In this document: positions 33,451 to 42,576 of the stretch, one piece after another | Position numbering within the stretch: position 1 is the stretch's first letter | How the letters are laid out: the number at the start of each line of letters is the position of its first letter | DNA from: Sphingobacterium tenebrionis | GTDB lineage: Bacteria; Bacteroidota; Bacteroidia; Sphingobacteriales; Sphingobacteriaceae | Length of the DNA stretch: 64,000 nucleotides | Direction: 5' to 3' | NCBI RefSeq assembly: GCF_037126265.1 | Contig: NZ_JAYLLN010000010.1 | Span: 15,844 to 79,843 of the forward strand | Made by a program: the position numbers and the translations under genes | The notes under the pieces: generated by a model | Database searches by the model: none | Told to the model about the DNA's origin: nothing | The model's input: only the letters and a program-made list of their open reading frames with translations

Positions 33451-33831
33451 ATGCAAACTAAAACTGAATACCTTATTTGGGACAAGATTGTCTGTAGTGC
33501 AAAAAGTCGTTTTGATGCTGAACTCTATGCCAATAAGTTCAAGGATATGGCTCCGGAATTATTCGATAAATTGATATTGCATATCATTGTTGGCTTTGCA
33601 TCTGGGGAAGATCACGATAGTATAGCTATTAATTTACACAATGAAATTGAGCATTTGGGCATTGAAGTCCGTGAAGGCGTGGTCGATGCGATTGTTTCCG
33701 ACAAACATGTGCTCTTCTCATCAGAAATCTACGCGGCCTACCTCACTTTCTCCATGTTGGAGGACGGAAACAACGAAGCAGAAGTGCTTGGCTATGTGAC
33801 CGACCTATTGGAGCATCCACAGTTATATTAG
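33451..33831 (+). CDS. Hypothetical protein (126 aa)
   Basis: Not recognised. A small soluble alpha-helical protein without signal peptide. It begins MQTKTEYLIWDKIVCSAKSR and contains ILHIIVGFASGEDHD. It ends 39 bp before trpS. The ATG is clear and the frame has normal codon use. Function unknown. Confidence 0.7.
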   Translation: MQTKTEYLIWDKIVCSAKSRFDAELYANKFKDMAPELFDKLILHIIVGFASGEDHDSIAINLHNEIEHLGIEVREGVVDAIVSDKHVLFSSEIYAAYLTFSMLEDGNNEAEVLGYVTDLLEHPQLY

Positions 33832-33855
33832 GGTGATTTATTTCCAATATTTGCA

Positions 33856-33863
33856 TATCTTTG
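33856..33863 (+). promoter_or_regulatory. Bacteroidetes -7 promoter box for trpS
   Basis: TATCTTTG matches TAnnTTTG and ends 6 bp before the trpS ATG at 33870. If used, the transcript would have essentially no leader. Confidence 0.5.
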
Positions 33864-33869
33864 CAACAT

Positions 33870-34868
33870 ATGGAAACCGTTGTTAGTGGTATTAGAAGTA
33901 CCGGAAAATTACACCTAGGAAACTATTATGGAGCATTGCGCAATTTCGTTAAAATGCAGAACGAATACAATTGCTTCTTTTTTATAGCCGACCTTCACTC
34001 GTTAACTACACACCCTACCCCACAGGACCTAACCAGTACTGTGCGCCAAGTGGTTGTTGAATATTTAGCTGCCGGATTGGATCCTGAAAAATCCACCATC
34101 TATGTACAATCTGATGTGCCTGAGGTAGCTGAATTATATTTATACATGAACATGAACGCTTACCTGGGCGAACTGGAGCGTTCTACCGCTTTCAAGGACA
34201 AGGTAAGAGCAAACCCAAATAATGTCAATGCAGGTCTATTGACTTATCCTGTTTTGATGGCTTGTGATATTTTGATCCACCATGCGACCAAAGTACCGGT
34301 TGGTAAAGATCAGGAACAGCATCTGGAGATGACACGTACCTTCGGTAACCGTTTCAACCGGTTGTATAATGTGGATTATTTCCAAGAGTCCTTCGCCTTT
34401 ACCTATTCCGACAAACTGATCAAGATCCCTGGATTGAGTGGTCAGGGAAAAATGGGGAAATCCAATGGTGATGCCGATTGTATCTACCTTTCCGATCCTG
34501 CAGAGTCGATCCGTAAAAAGATCATGCGTGCAGTGACGGATGCTGGACCTACCGGTTTGAACCAGGAAAAACCAGAAGCGGTTCAGAATCTATTCGATTT
34601 AATGAAAGTGGTCTCTACACCGGATACCTTGGCCCATTTTGATGGCCTGTACAACAATTGCGAAATCAGATATGGTGATTTCAAAAAACAATTGGCAGAG
34701 GATATGGTATTGGCAACCAATGAGGTGAGAACACGTATCGAAGAAATCGATAAGGATGATGCCTATATTGCGAAAGTACTTAAACTGGGTGCAGATAAGG
34801 CACAGGCTAGTGCGCAAAAAACATTGAAAGAGGTAAGAGAAATCATTGGTCTTAAAAAACTATATTAA
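33870..34868 (+). CDS. trpS: Tryptophanyl-tRNA synthetase
   Basis: A 332-aa class Ic synthetase that charges tRNA-Trp. The HIGH-type motif is KLHLGNYYG near the N-terminus. The KMSKS-type loop is GKMGKSNGD. VYVQSDVPE and LTYPVLMACDIL are typical active-site segments. I start at the ATG at 33870 (METVVSGIRSTG); the upstream TTG adds only three residues and lies in the promoter box. It is followed 6 bp later by the deoxynucleoside kinase gene. Confidence 0.97.
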   Translation: METVVSGIRSTGKLHLGNYYGALRNFVKMQNEYNCFFFIADLHSLTTHPTPQDLTSTVRQVVVEYLAAGLDPEKSTIYVQSDVPEVAELYLYMNMNAYLGELERSTAFKDKVRANPNNVNAGLLTYPVLMACDILIHHATKVPVGKDQEQHLEMTRTFGNRFNRLYNVDYFQESFAFTYSDKLIKIPGLSGQGKMGKSNGDADCIYLSDPAESIRKKIMRAVTDAGPTGLNQEKPEAVQNLFDLMKVVSTPDTLAHFDGLYNNCEIRYGDFKKQLAEDMVLATNEVRTRIEEIDKDDAYIAKVLKLGADKAQASAQKTLKEVREIIGLKKLY

Positions 34869-34874
34869 TCAGAT

Positions 34875-35489
34875 ATGCATATAGCCATTGTTGGAAATAT
34901 TGGTGCTGGAAAGACGACTTTAACCGAGCGTCTTGCCAAACACCTCAACTTTGAACCCCAATTTGAAGCCGTAGATAACAACCCATATCTGGAGGATTTC
35001 TACAGCGATATGAAACGTTGGGCCTTTAACCTACAGATATTTTTTCTGAACAGCCGTTTCCGTCATATTGTTGATCTGCAGAACCGCGGGATCAATATGA
35101 TCCAAGACCGTACGATCTATGAAGATGCTTACATCTTTGCAGAGAACTTGTACGATATGGGATTGATGAGTGAACGGGATTTTGAGAATTATAGCGATAT
35201 CTTCCAAAGTATCATCCATTATATCAAACCACCGGATTTATTGATTTATTTGAAGGCATCAGTGCCTACATTGGTGAATAATATTCAGAAACGTGGTAGA
35301 GATTATGAATCGGGGATAAGATTGGATTACCTTTCCAAATTGAACGAGAAGTATGAAAAATGGATCGGGAATTATAAGGATGGGAAATTGTTGATCTTGG
35401 ATAAGGATAATTTGGATTTCGCGAATAATTCTGAGGATTTAGGAATTATTATTCAAAAGATTGAAACGGAGTTATTTGGCTTGTTTTAG
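34875..35489 (+). CDS. Deoxynucleoside kinase
   Basis: A 204-aa cytosolic kinase of the dNK/dGK-dCK family that phosphorylates deoxynucleosides for salvage. P-loop GNIGAGKTT (7-15), the catalytic/substrate DRTIYED motif (about 76-82) and the lid QKRGRDYESG are present. Substrate preference cannot be read. It follows trpS by 6 bp. A large nested palindromic repeat lies directly downstream. Confidence 0.92.
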   Translation: MHIAIVGNIGAGKTTLTERLAKHLNFEPQFEAVDNNPYLEDFYSDMKRWAFNLQIFFLNSRFRHIVDLQNRGINMIQDRTIYEDAYIFAENLYDMGLMSERDFENYSDIFQSIIHYIKPPDLLIYLKASVPTLVNNIQKRGRDYESGIRLDYLSKLNEKYEKWIGNYKDGKLLILDKDNLDFANNSEDLGIIIQKIETELFGLF

Positions 35490-35511
35490 GCTTGATAGTG
35501 TAAGGAAAATC

Positions 35512-35740
35512 CGTCATTGTAAAAACACGTCATTGCGAAAGCACGTCATTGCGAGGAGGCACGACGAAGCAATCTTTCTTTTAGTGTCATCCTGAGCAGC
35601 GTCTTTATCATCCTGAGCAGCGTCGAAGGATCTGTACGGGTACCAATTGTAGATGCTTCGACTTCGCTCAGCATGACAAGACTAAAGATTGCTTCGTTCC
35701 TAGCAATGACGATAAGATTGCTTCGTTCCTCGCAATGACG
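35512..35740. repeat. Nested palindromic intergenic repeat (both families)
   Basis: Outer arms: CGTCATTGCGAGGAGGCACG...GAAGCAATCTTT on the left, and AAGATTGCTTCGTTCC...GCAATGACG (two copies) on the right. Inside them lies the GTCATCCTGAGC...GTCGAAGGATCT / AGATGCTTCGAC...GCTCAGCATGAC palindrome. This is the clearest example of the full nested element. Reading frames across it are spurious. Confidence 0.9.
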
Positions 35741-35756
35741 TAAAAACAAAAAAATC

Positions 35757-36497
35757 ATGAAAGTAATAGGTATCATCCCAGCACGTTACGAATCAACCCG
35801 CTTCCCTGGCAAGCCTTTAATAGACATTGCCGGATTGACCATGATCCAACGTGTCTACAACCAAGCTAAAAACGCTTCCTCCTTACACGAAGTCATCGTC
35901 GCGACCGACGACCAACGAATCTTCGACCACGTACAAAGCTTTGCAGGAAATGTCATGATGACCAGCAACACCCATCAATCAGGAACTGATCGATGCGCTG
36001 AAATCATAAAAAAAACAGCTGGTTTCGATGTTGCCATTAACATCCAAGGCGATGAACCTTTCATAGATCCCAACCAGATCGACCTTCTCGTATCCTGCTT
36101 CCAACAGGAAGACACCCAGATTGCTACATTAATAAGAAAAATCGAACAGCTCGAAGACCTCCAAAACTTCAATAAACCAAAGGTGGTTATCAACAAGCAA
36201 CTGGAAGCTATCTATTTTTCCCGTCAACCCATTCCCTATTTCCGGGGAAAAGAAATGAAAGATTGGTTGAACCAGATGGATTATTACAACCATATCGGTA
36301 TCTACGGCTATCGCAGCGACATTCTACAAGATTTAACAGCACTACCCCTATCCTCCCTAGAATCAGCAGAATCCTTAGAACAACTGAGATGGATCGAAAA
36401 TGGGTACAAAATAAAAACGGCTATTTCTAGCCATTTAAATGAATCTATTGATACCCCTGAGGATCTTCAAATTATCCTTAAAAAATATTTTAGTTAA
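35757..36497 (+). CDS. kdsB: 3-deoxy-manno-octulosonate cytidylyltransferase
   Basis: A 246-aa cytosolic enzyme that activates Kdo with CTP for lipopolysaccharide core synthesis. Signatures: IIPARYESTRFPGKPL at the N-terminus (nucleotide binding), VVATDDQRIF, INIQGDEPFIDP and HIGIYGYR. The start follows the repeat element by 16 bp. Usual length for KdsB. It implies an outer membrane with Kdo-containing lipid A-core. Confidence 0.96.
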   Translation: MKVIGIIPARYESTRFPGKPLIDIAGLTMIQRVYNQAKNASSLHEVIVATDDQRIFDHVQSFAGNVMMTSNTHQSGTDRCAEIIKKTAGFDVAINIQGDEPFIDPNQIDLLVSCFQQEDTQIATLIRKIEQLEDLQNFNKPKVVINKQLEAIYFSRQPIPYFRGKEMKDWLNQMDYYNHIGIYGYRSDILQDLTALPLSSLESAESLEQLRWIENGYKIKTAISSHLNESIDTPEDLQIILKKYFS

Positions 36498-36548
36498 CAG
36501 GTTTTAAATGATCCGAATAGCTGGATTAACAGCTTAGAATACCTTCCC

Positions 36549-37454
36549 CTATCTTCTATGCTCCGCATATTTGATTTCCGGAAGCAAGGCCATAATCTGG
36601 TCATAATCCGGTAGACTTAGCTTCTCCATTTCCTCCATGGCTTTTCCCAGCTCCTGAGCTTGGGCTTTCGTACGAATTCCCACCACCGAACAAAGAACCG
36701 GTTGATGTAATAGTGGATATTTCAACGCCAGCGCCATCGCAGATACATTCAATTCCTTTGCCGTTTCCTCCACCGCCTTCTGAATCTTCAATACCTGATG
36801 CACCGGAATACTGAGGTATTTCTGCGCAGGTTTGTTCAACATCAATCCCTGAGCTACCGTCCCTCTAGCAAAAACAGCAATCCCTTCTTCCTTGAGCTTC
36901 GAGAAAAATTCCTCTGGCCTCCTATCCAACAGACTGTATTGCATCATGTTGGAAACAATCTGGCTCTTCTCCGCATATTTCAGAAAGACGTTTGGCCGAA
37001 TGGAGGAAATCCCATATTCCTTTATTTTTCCTTGCTCCTTCAACAGCTCAAAAGCCTCTATAATCTCATCAAATGGATCATCCAAAGTTCCACCATGCAG
37101 TTGATAAAGATCAAGGTAATCCGTTTTCAAGCGGCCAAGGCTTTCCTCCACCGCCGAGAGAATATGCTTCTTAGAAGGAACCCAATCCCACCCAGAACCA
37201 TCCGATCGCCATTTGTTACCAACTTTAGAGGCCAATACCCAATCCTGACGTTTTCCCTGCAACAACCTTCCGATCAGTTCCTCATTCTTTCCTTTATCAT
37301 AGAGGTCCGAAGTATCCAGGTAATTGATCCCGTAGCTCGAGGCTCGTTCTAAAATCCGATCATTGGTCGATTCATGCCCCTGCATAAAGGACATTGCTCC
37401 CAATCCGATTTCAGAAACCTGAAGATTTCCCTTATAAAGCTTGTTTAACTTCAT
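36549..37454 (-). CDS. Aldo/keto reductase
   Basis: A 301-aa TIM-barrel oxidoreductase using NADPH. The catalytic tetrad is visible: Asp and Tyr in YLDTSDLYDKG, Lys in VLASKVG, and His in LYQLHGG. The C-terminal cofactor loop has SVVGIRTKAQ. The physiological substrate is unknown. It overlaps the FKBP gene's end by 23 bp on the same strand, so the pair is translationally coupled. Confidence 0.92.
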   Translation of the reverse strand: MKLNKLYKGNLQVSEIGLGAMSFMQGHESTNDRILERASSYGINYLDTSDLYDKGKNEELIGRLLQGKRQDWVLASKVGNKWRSDGSGWDWVPSKKHILSAVEESLGRLKTDYLDLYQLHGGTLDDPFDEIIEAFELLKEQGKIKEYGISSIRPNVFLKYAEKSQIVSNMMQYSLLDRRPEEFFSKLKEEGIAVFARGTVAQGLMLNKPAQKYLSIPVHQVLKIQKAVEETAKELNVSAMALALKYPLLHQPVLCSVVGIRTKAQAQELGKAMEEMEKLSLPDYDQIMALLPEIKYAEHRR

Positions 37455-38118
37455 TCAATGGCTCCTTTCTCACTTCCAACAATTCTACTTCAAAAATTAA
37501 GGTACTATAGGCAGGAATCGGACCAGAAGCTCTTTCGCCATACCCGAATTGGTAAGGGATAAAAAACTTATACTTCGATCCGGCTTTCATTAATGGAACG
37601 CCTCTTTTCCAGCCTTCAATCATATCTTCCAATTGGATAGTGATCGGTTCGCCCCTATCATAGGAACTATCAAAAGAGGTTCCATCAATTAAAGATCCTT
37701 TATAATGAATCACAACCGTATCGGTTAATGTCGGCTGTAATCCCTTTCCTTCGGTGATCACTTGGTATTGTATACCATCTGCTGTTTCCTTAACCCCTGC
37801 CACTTTCTTATTCTGCAACAAAAAATCAGCACCTGCTTTTTTTAGTTTTGCCTGTTTTTCTTCAGAAACACGTTGCATACCTTTCTGGATGACCTCTTCT
37901 TTTTGCGTATCATCGAATAGCATTTTCTTGCCATCCAACACATCTTTAAATGCGTTGGTCAAAATCTGCGAATTCACGGGAAGATCCATCCTCTTCAGAT
38001 ATCCCGCCAAATCCTGCCCTAAGGCATAAGCTAAGGAATCGTTGGCCGTTTTTAAGGTCTGCGCTTGGGATAGACTGATCCCCGCCAATAAAAATATACT
38101 GATTAAAAATGCTTTCAT
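37432..38118 (-). CDS. FKBP-type peptidyl-prolyl isomerase, exported
   Basis: A 228-aa periplasmic protein. It has a signal peptide (1-19, SLSQAQ), an N-terminal dimerisation helix region typical of FkpA/Mip proteins (about 25-110), and a C-terminal FKBP domain (about 120-218). FKBP motifs: VVIHYKGSLIDGTSFDSSYDR, MIEGWKRGVPLM and IPYQFGYGERA. It accelerates proline isomerisation in exported proteins. Confidence 0.95.
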   Translation of the reverse strand: MKAFLISIFLLAGISLSQAQTLKTANDSLAYALGQDLAGYLKRMDLPVNSQILTNAFKDVLDGKKMLFDDTQKEEVIQKGMQRVSEEKQAKLKKAGADFLLQNKKVAGVKETADGIQYQVITEGKGLQPTLTDTVVIHYKGSLIDGTSFDSSYDRGEPITIQLEDMIEGWKRGVPLMKAGSKYKFFIPYQFGYGERASGPIPAYSTLIFEVELLEVRKEPLNEVKQAL

Positions 38119-38157
38119 TAGGTATGATTGTGTAAATTATGATTTATGATTGATAAA

Positions 38158-39147
38158 TTAAGATTTATGATTGTTTAATATGTTTTCAACGATAGCATCG
38201 GTACAGTCCGGATAATCCACCTTTACCTTTGATTTGGCATTCAACCAAGATTCAATTTCCAGTTCCGATTTCTTTTTCAAACTTTTAATTACCGGAACGC
38301 CAATCTCTTCCAATGAGGCTGCATTCAGATGTTGCTCGTATTGGTTTTTCATCGGAATTACCAGTAATTTTTTCTGAAGATACAATGCTTCTGCTGGAGT
38401 TTCAAATCCTGCACCACATAAAATCCCCGAAGCAGTCGCCATGGACTTCACAAAAGCATCACTGTTGATGGGGTTGATGGTTACATTCTTTAATTGAAAT
38501 GGCTTTTTGTTATGCTTGGAATAGACCTCCCATTTCACATCAGGAAAACGGGATAGATGCTTTAATAGATGGGCATCGTCGTACGATGGTAAATAGACCG
38601 TATAATGTCCATTGTCTACTGCGTCCAATTCGCGTACAGAATTACGAATAACCGGTGTAAATATATGCTGCGCATAACTTTTGAAATGGAACCCATAGGA
38701 ATGCGTAGATGGAGCATAATTCTTCATGATGAACTTGCCTAGCATATCCGTTTCTTCTGGTTTAGGACTCGCCGGATCAAAAGCTCCAATCTGATGGCTC
38801 AAACCAATACAAGGCTTCTCCTTAAAATAACATGCCCAAGCGGAGATCGGTTCAAAATCATTGATCACGAGATCATATTGCTCCACGGGCACCGAATTGA
38901 CCTCCTTCACAAACTTCCGGACAGTAGAACTCATAAACGTACGCCATAGGTCTACCCCCCCGCTTTTACCAAATATGAAACTCAGGCCATGGTACCGGTA
39001 TTTCACTTCAAATGGCAGAATAATATCGGCTTGAATCCCGCTGACCAGTACATCTACTTCAGCATGTTTTCGAAGGGATGGAATAATATCTATCGCTCGG
39101 CATAAGTGCCCATTTCCAGTTCCTTGAACAGCATATAATATCTTCAT
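38158..39147 (-). CDS. Glycosyltransferase, GT1/MurG-like fold
   Basis: A 329-aa protein with the layout of nucleotide-sugar-dependent GT-B enzymes. It starts MKILYAVQGTGNGHLCRA, with the GTGNGH loop near the N-terminus. The C-terminal donor site has GILCGAGFETPAEAL followed by LLVIPMKNQYEQHLNA. It resembles the MJ1255-type glycosyltransferase family seen with lipid or cell-surface sugars. I use Met at 39147 rather than 39183 because the family begins at this glycine-rich strand. Acceptor unknown. Confidence 0.85.
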   Translation of the reverse strand: MKILYAVQGTGNGHLCRAIDIIPSLRKHAEVDVLVSGIQADIILPFEVKYRYHGLSFIFGKSGGVDLWRTFMSSTVRKFVKEVNSVPVEQYDLVINDFEPISAWACYFKEKPCIGLSHQIGAFDPASPKPEETDMLGKFIMKNYAPSTHSYGFHFKSYAQHIFTPVIRNSVRELDAVDNGHYTVYLPSYDDAHLLKHLSRFPDVKWEVYSKHNKKPFQLKNVTINPINSDAFVKSMATASGILCGAGFETPAEALYLQKKLLVIPMKNQYEQHLNAASLEEIGVPVIKSLKKKSELEIESWLNAKSKVKVDYPDCTDAIVENILNNHKS

Positions 39148-39258
39148 CGAAATATTTTGGAACCCCAAATTAACAATATTCAATGAATAAGTAAACGTTT
39201 AAATATTAACATTCAATGAATTATTTCTTTAATTTAACCTAAACATTTGTTATTCAAC

Positions 39259-40218
39259 ATGAAACCCCTTTTCATTAGCCTTTTTATTTTATACTTATTT
39301 TCCGATAAACCAAAGTGGGGATTTTTTGCGCATAGATTAATTAATGAAAATGCAGTCTATACCCTTCCCCATCCGTTAAATTCCTTTTTCAAAAGCCATA
39401 TTTATCGCATAACTTCCTCCGCCATTAATGCGGACAAAAGGGTTTACATCGATACTGCCGAAGGCAAAAGACATTTTATTGATTTGGATCGATGGCAGCC
39501 TAATGATGTTTCATTTGACCTTAATATGGATTCTTTAGACAACAATGAAGATTCTTTAGACCAATCCTTGGATACCTTGATGGTTCCCTGGTATAAATTA
39601 AAGGCTAGACAGGATCGTTTTAATTTCCTCCAACATGGCATGATCCCTTGGCAGATCGAAATCTCCTATCAGAACCTGGTCTATGCATTTCAAGAAAAAA
39701 ACACCAAAAACATTATTAAACATGCTGCAGATCTTGGGCATTACATCGCCGATGCACATGTTCCCTTGCATACCAGCAGCAATTATAATGGACAGTTCAG
39801 TAATCAATTAGGTATTCATGCCCTTTGGGAATCGCGGCTTCCAGAGCGTTTTTTTGAAAACTATAACCTTATGGTAGGTACGGCAAGTTATATAGATCAT
39901 GTTCCATCTTTTGCATGGCAAACCATTAAGGAAAGCCATGCTCGTTTGGACTCTGTGTTGCTGTTGGAAAAAACCACGGCAGATAGACTACCTGATCTCC
40001 ATCACAAATCCTTTCAAGCAAGAGGCAACAGTATTCTTCACACTTATTCCAATGCCTATTTAGATTTATACCATGAATTATTGGAAGGTATGGTGGAACG
40101 GAGGATGCAGAAATCCATCCATGCAGTAGGTTCGTTATGGTGGAGTGCTTGGATTGATGCAGGCCAACCTGACCTACCTATTCAAACGAAGAAAGACAAA
40201 ACAGAAAGCTTCAATTAA
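39259..40218 (+). CDS. Zinc-dependent phospholipase C/S1-P1 nuclease-like protein
   Basis: A 319-aa protein with an N-terminal hydrophobic segment. It begins MKPLFISLFILYLF, then WGFFAHRLINENA. Metal-ligand-type motifs are DLGHYIADAHVPLHT and GIHALWESRLPE, as in the zinc-dependent phospholipase C/S1-P1 nuclease superfamily, where three Zn ions are held by His, Asp and Trp-1-type ligands. Phosphodiester hydrolysis is likely; lipid or nucleic acid as substrate is undecided. It lies just before a TonB-dependent receptor on the same strand. Confidence 0.85.
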   Translation: MKPLFISLFILYLFSDKPKWGFFAHRLINENAVYTLPHPLNSFFKSHIYRITSSAINADKRVYIDTAEGKRHFIDLDRWQPNDVSFDLNMDSLDNNEDSLDQSLDTLMVPWYKLKARQDRFNFLQHGMIPWQIEISYQNLVYAFQEKNTKNIIKHAADLGHYIADAHVPLHTSSNYNGQFSNQLGIHALWESRLPERFFENYNLMVGTASYIDHVPSFAWQTIKESHARLDSVLLLEKTTADRLPDLHHKSFQARGNSILHTYSNAYLDLYHELLEGMVERRMQKSIHAVGSLWWSAWIDAGQPDLPIQTKKDKTESFN

Positions 40219-40229
40219 AAATATTTCGA

Positions 40230-40237
40230 TACCTTTG
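40230..40237 (+). promoter_or_regulatory. Bacteroidetes -7 promoter box for the TonB receptor
   Basis: TACCTTTG matches TAnnTTTG and lies 16 bp before the receptor start. The -33 element is not clear. Confidence 0.5.
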
Positions 40238-40252
40238 GCAAATTTATTTTAT

Positions 40253-42130
40253 ATGAAATACGCCTCCAAGCTATTACTAATCTTAAGTTCAGTACCAACC
40301 CTATTATTAGCGCAGCAATCCCAAACGGACAGCACCCAATTACAGGAAGTTCATATTCAAGGGAATAGACTTCAGATACCGGTCAGTCAATCGAGCCGAA
40401 ACATACAGATCATTAGTCAGAAAGAGATTCAATCCTTGCCCAGCACCAGCATCAACGAAGTTCTTCGTTATGCAGCTGGAGTGGATATCAGGCAGCGTGG
40501 CCCCTTCGGCACCCAGGCTGATGCTGGGATCGATGGTGGTAGTTTTGATCAGACCATTTTATTGGTAAATGGAATCAAGTTCTCCGATCCACAAACTGGT
40601 CACCATATGTTGAATATTCCGGTTCCATTGGAAGCTATCGAACGTATCGAGATCCTTCGTGGTCCTGCCTCTCGAATATTCGGAATTAACGGACTGACAG
40701 GAGCAATTAATATCGTTACGAAAAAGGCGGATAGCCATAGCATCTTTGCCCATACCTATGCGGGATCTTCCTTTGAAAACCGTGAAGAGGAAGGAAAGAA
40801 AGGGATATATTGGGGAAAAGGTATTCAGCTAGGTGGAACAATTTCTACCGAAAAGCAACAACATCAGCTTTACCTGACCAAGGAAAATTCAAATGGACAA
40901 CGATATAATACGGCTTCTGATAATGAAAAAATCTACTATCAGAATCAATTCCAGTTCAATGATCGAAATGCCCTTCAAATGATGGCTGGATATATTAATA
41001 ATGAATTTGGTGCCAATGGCTATTATGCAGCGCCAGGTGATAAGGAATCGGAGGAACATGTGGAAACCGTTCATTATAGTTTGGCTTCTACGCATCAACT
41101 TGGAAATAAGTGGTTTATCAGTCCTAGGTTTAGCCATCGCTATAATGAAGATGATTATCGTTATTACCGAAACGACTTGAGCAAAGGTCGGTCTAAACAT
41201 TATACCCATACCCTTTCAGGGGAGTTGAACGCAAGTTATAAAAGTGCGTATGGTGATCTTGGCCTAGGTTTGGAAACCCGCCAGGAGAAAATCAGCAGTT
41301 CGAATATCGGGAAGCATGAACGTGTGAATTTTGGGGCATATACGGAATTTAGGACAAGTCAGATTAAGAATTTCTTGATCAATTTGGGGGCTTATGTTAA
41401 TTATAATTCAGATTATGATTGGCAGGTTTTTCCAGGGATTGATGTGAGTTATTTGATCGGTAATTATTGGCAGATTGCGGCAAGTACAGGGTCGAGCCAA
41501 CGGATTCCTACCTTTACGGATCTTTATCTTAACCAAAGGCCAGCGAATATTGGAAATCCTGAACTGGTTTCTGAAAATGCATGGCAACATGATCTGACGC
41601 TGAAATTTAATAAGGATAGGATTGCTGCCAAAGCGGGTTATTTTTATCGGGATATTGATAATTTTATTGATTGGACGAGAGAAAGTACCGCTGTACCTTA
41701 TCAGGCCATGAATTTAGGGAAAAACCAGGTGCATGGGGTTTTGGTAAATTTTAATTTGTTACAGCCTTTGGGAGTTGATCAATCCTTGAGATTTCAGGTG
41801 GATTATAATTATTTAGATCCTTCTATTATTAATAAGACTGAGAATAAGATATTAAAATACGGGATTAAAAGTTTGAAACATCAGTTAGTTGGAACGTTGA
41901 GTTATGAGGTTAAGGAATGGTCGTTTACTACAGCAAATAGGTATTTGGAACGAATTTCTGGAACGCCTTATTTTGTTTCTGATTTTAGGGTTGGGTATCA
42001 AAGAAATAATTTTAGGGTGTATGGTGATGTTCAGAATATTTTTGATGAGGAGTATCTGGAAATTGAAGCTGTGCCGTTATTGGGTAGATGGGTTACTTTG
42101 GGGGTACAGTATAATTTGAAGTTTAGATAG
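40253..42130 (+). CDS. TonB-dependent outer-membrane receptor
   Basis: A 625-aa receptor from the ATG at 40253 (MKYASKLLLI, signal peptide to LLLAQQ). It has a short TonB-box-like region, a plug domain (about 45-155: INEVLRYAAGVDIRQRG, GGSFDQTILLVNG, LRGPASRIFG, GAINIVTKK) and a 22-strand-type barrel ending QYNLKFR. It has no CarboxypepD or SusC-type extension and resembles BtuB/siderophore-type receptors. The ligand is unknown and no riboswitch was seen upstream. The longer frame to 40145 overlaps the previous gene and is not used. Confidence 0.92.
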   Translation: MKYASKLLLILSSVPTLLLAQQSQTDSTQLQEVHIQGNRLQIPVSQSSRNIQIISQKEIQSLPSTSINEVLRYAAGVDIRQRGPFGTQADAGIDGGSFDQTILLVNGIKFSDPQTGHHMLNIPVPLEAIERIEILRGPASRIFGINGLTGAINIVTKKADSHSIFAHTYAGSSFENREEEGKKGIYWGKGIQLGGTISTEKQQHQLYLTKENSNGQRYNTASDNEKIYYQNQFQFNDRNALQMMAGYINNEFGANGYYAAPGDKESEEHVETVHYSLASTHQLGNKWFISPRFSHRYNEDDYRYYRNDLSKGRSKHYTHTLSGELNASYKSAYGDLGLGLETRQEKISSSNIGKHERVNFGAYTEFRTSQIKNFLINLGAYVNYNSDYDWQVFPGIDVSYLIGNYWQIAASTGSSQRIPTFTDLYLNQRPANIGNPELVSENAWQHDLTLKFNKDRIAAKAGYFYRDIDNFIDWTRESTAVPYQAMNLGKNQVHGVLVNFNLLQPLGVDQSLRFQVDYNYLDPSIINKTENKILKYGIKSLKHQLVGTLSYEVKEWSFTTANRYLERISGTPYFVSDFRVGYQRNNFRVYGDVQNIFDEEYLEIEAVPLLGRWVTLGVQYNLKFR

Positions 42131-42137
42131 GTTTGTC

Positions 42138-42414
42138 CGTCAATGCGAGGAGAACTTACGCGTCATTGCGAGGAGGTTTCCACGTCAACGTACGGAAGTT
42201 TCCCCGTCATTGCGCCACCTGCGTCATTGCGAGGAGGCACGACGAAGCAATCTTTCTCCTCGTGTCATCCTGAGCAGCCTTTAAGTGTCATCCTGAGCAA
42301 CCTTTAAGTGTCATCCTGAGCAGCGTCGAAGGATCTATACGGGTACCAAATGTAGATGCTTCGACTTCGCTCAGCATGACATGGGTAAAGATTGCTTCGT
42401 TCCTCGCAATGACG
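42138..42414. repeat. Nested palindromic intergenic repeat with extra half-copies
   Basis: Several CGTCATTGCGAGGAGG half-copies (from 42138) precede a full outer arm. Three GTCATCCTGAGC starts in a row (an internal duplication) lead into the inner palindrome. The right outer arm AAAGATTGCTTCG...GCAATGACG ends at 42414. Same families as at 35512-35740. Confidence 0.9.
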
Positions 42415-42426
42415 CGCCCCCAAGAA

Positions 42427-42509
42427 CCTCCAACGCTCCCACCTACCTCCAACGCCGCATACCTACCTCCTACACCCCACACACCTACCTCCAATGCCCC
42501 CCATACCTC
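42427..42509. repeat. C-rich tandem repeat, four units of 19-22 bp
   Basis: Units start at 42427, 42446, 42466 and 42488. Each begins CCTCC and all but the last end ACCTA. The plus strand is nearly free of G, so the minus strand carries spaced G-runs (GGAGG, GGGG). It sits between the palindromic repeat and the trxA terminator. Confidence 0.8.
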
Positions 42510-42521
42510 TTCCCAACAAAA

Positions 42522-42551
42522 AAAAGCTCAATTCCTACGAATTGAGCTTTT
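42522..42551 (-). terminator. Terminator of trxA
   Basis: AAAAGCTCAATTC and GAATTGAGCTTTT form a 13-bp stem with a 4-nt loop. On the minus strand a T-run follows. It lies 25 bp after the trxA stop. Confidence 0.9.
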
Positions 42552-42576
42552 TATAAATCTTATATTCTTTACAAGA

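Noticed and set aside
35546..35776. 76-aa ORF on the minus strand across the repeat element
   Set aside because: It is a translation of the two palindromic repeat families (the CEERSNL and MLSEVEAS peptides). The same peptides appear wherever the repeats do.
42288..42494. 68-aa minus-strand ORF rich in Gly and Val
   Set aside because: It is made of the palindromic repeat and the C-rich tandem repeat; no independent coding signal.
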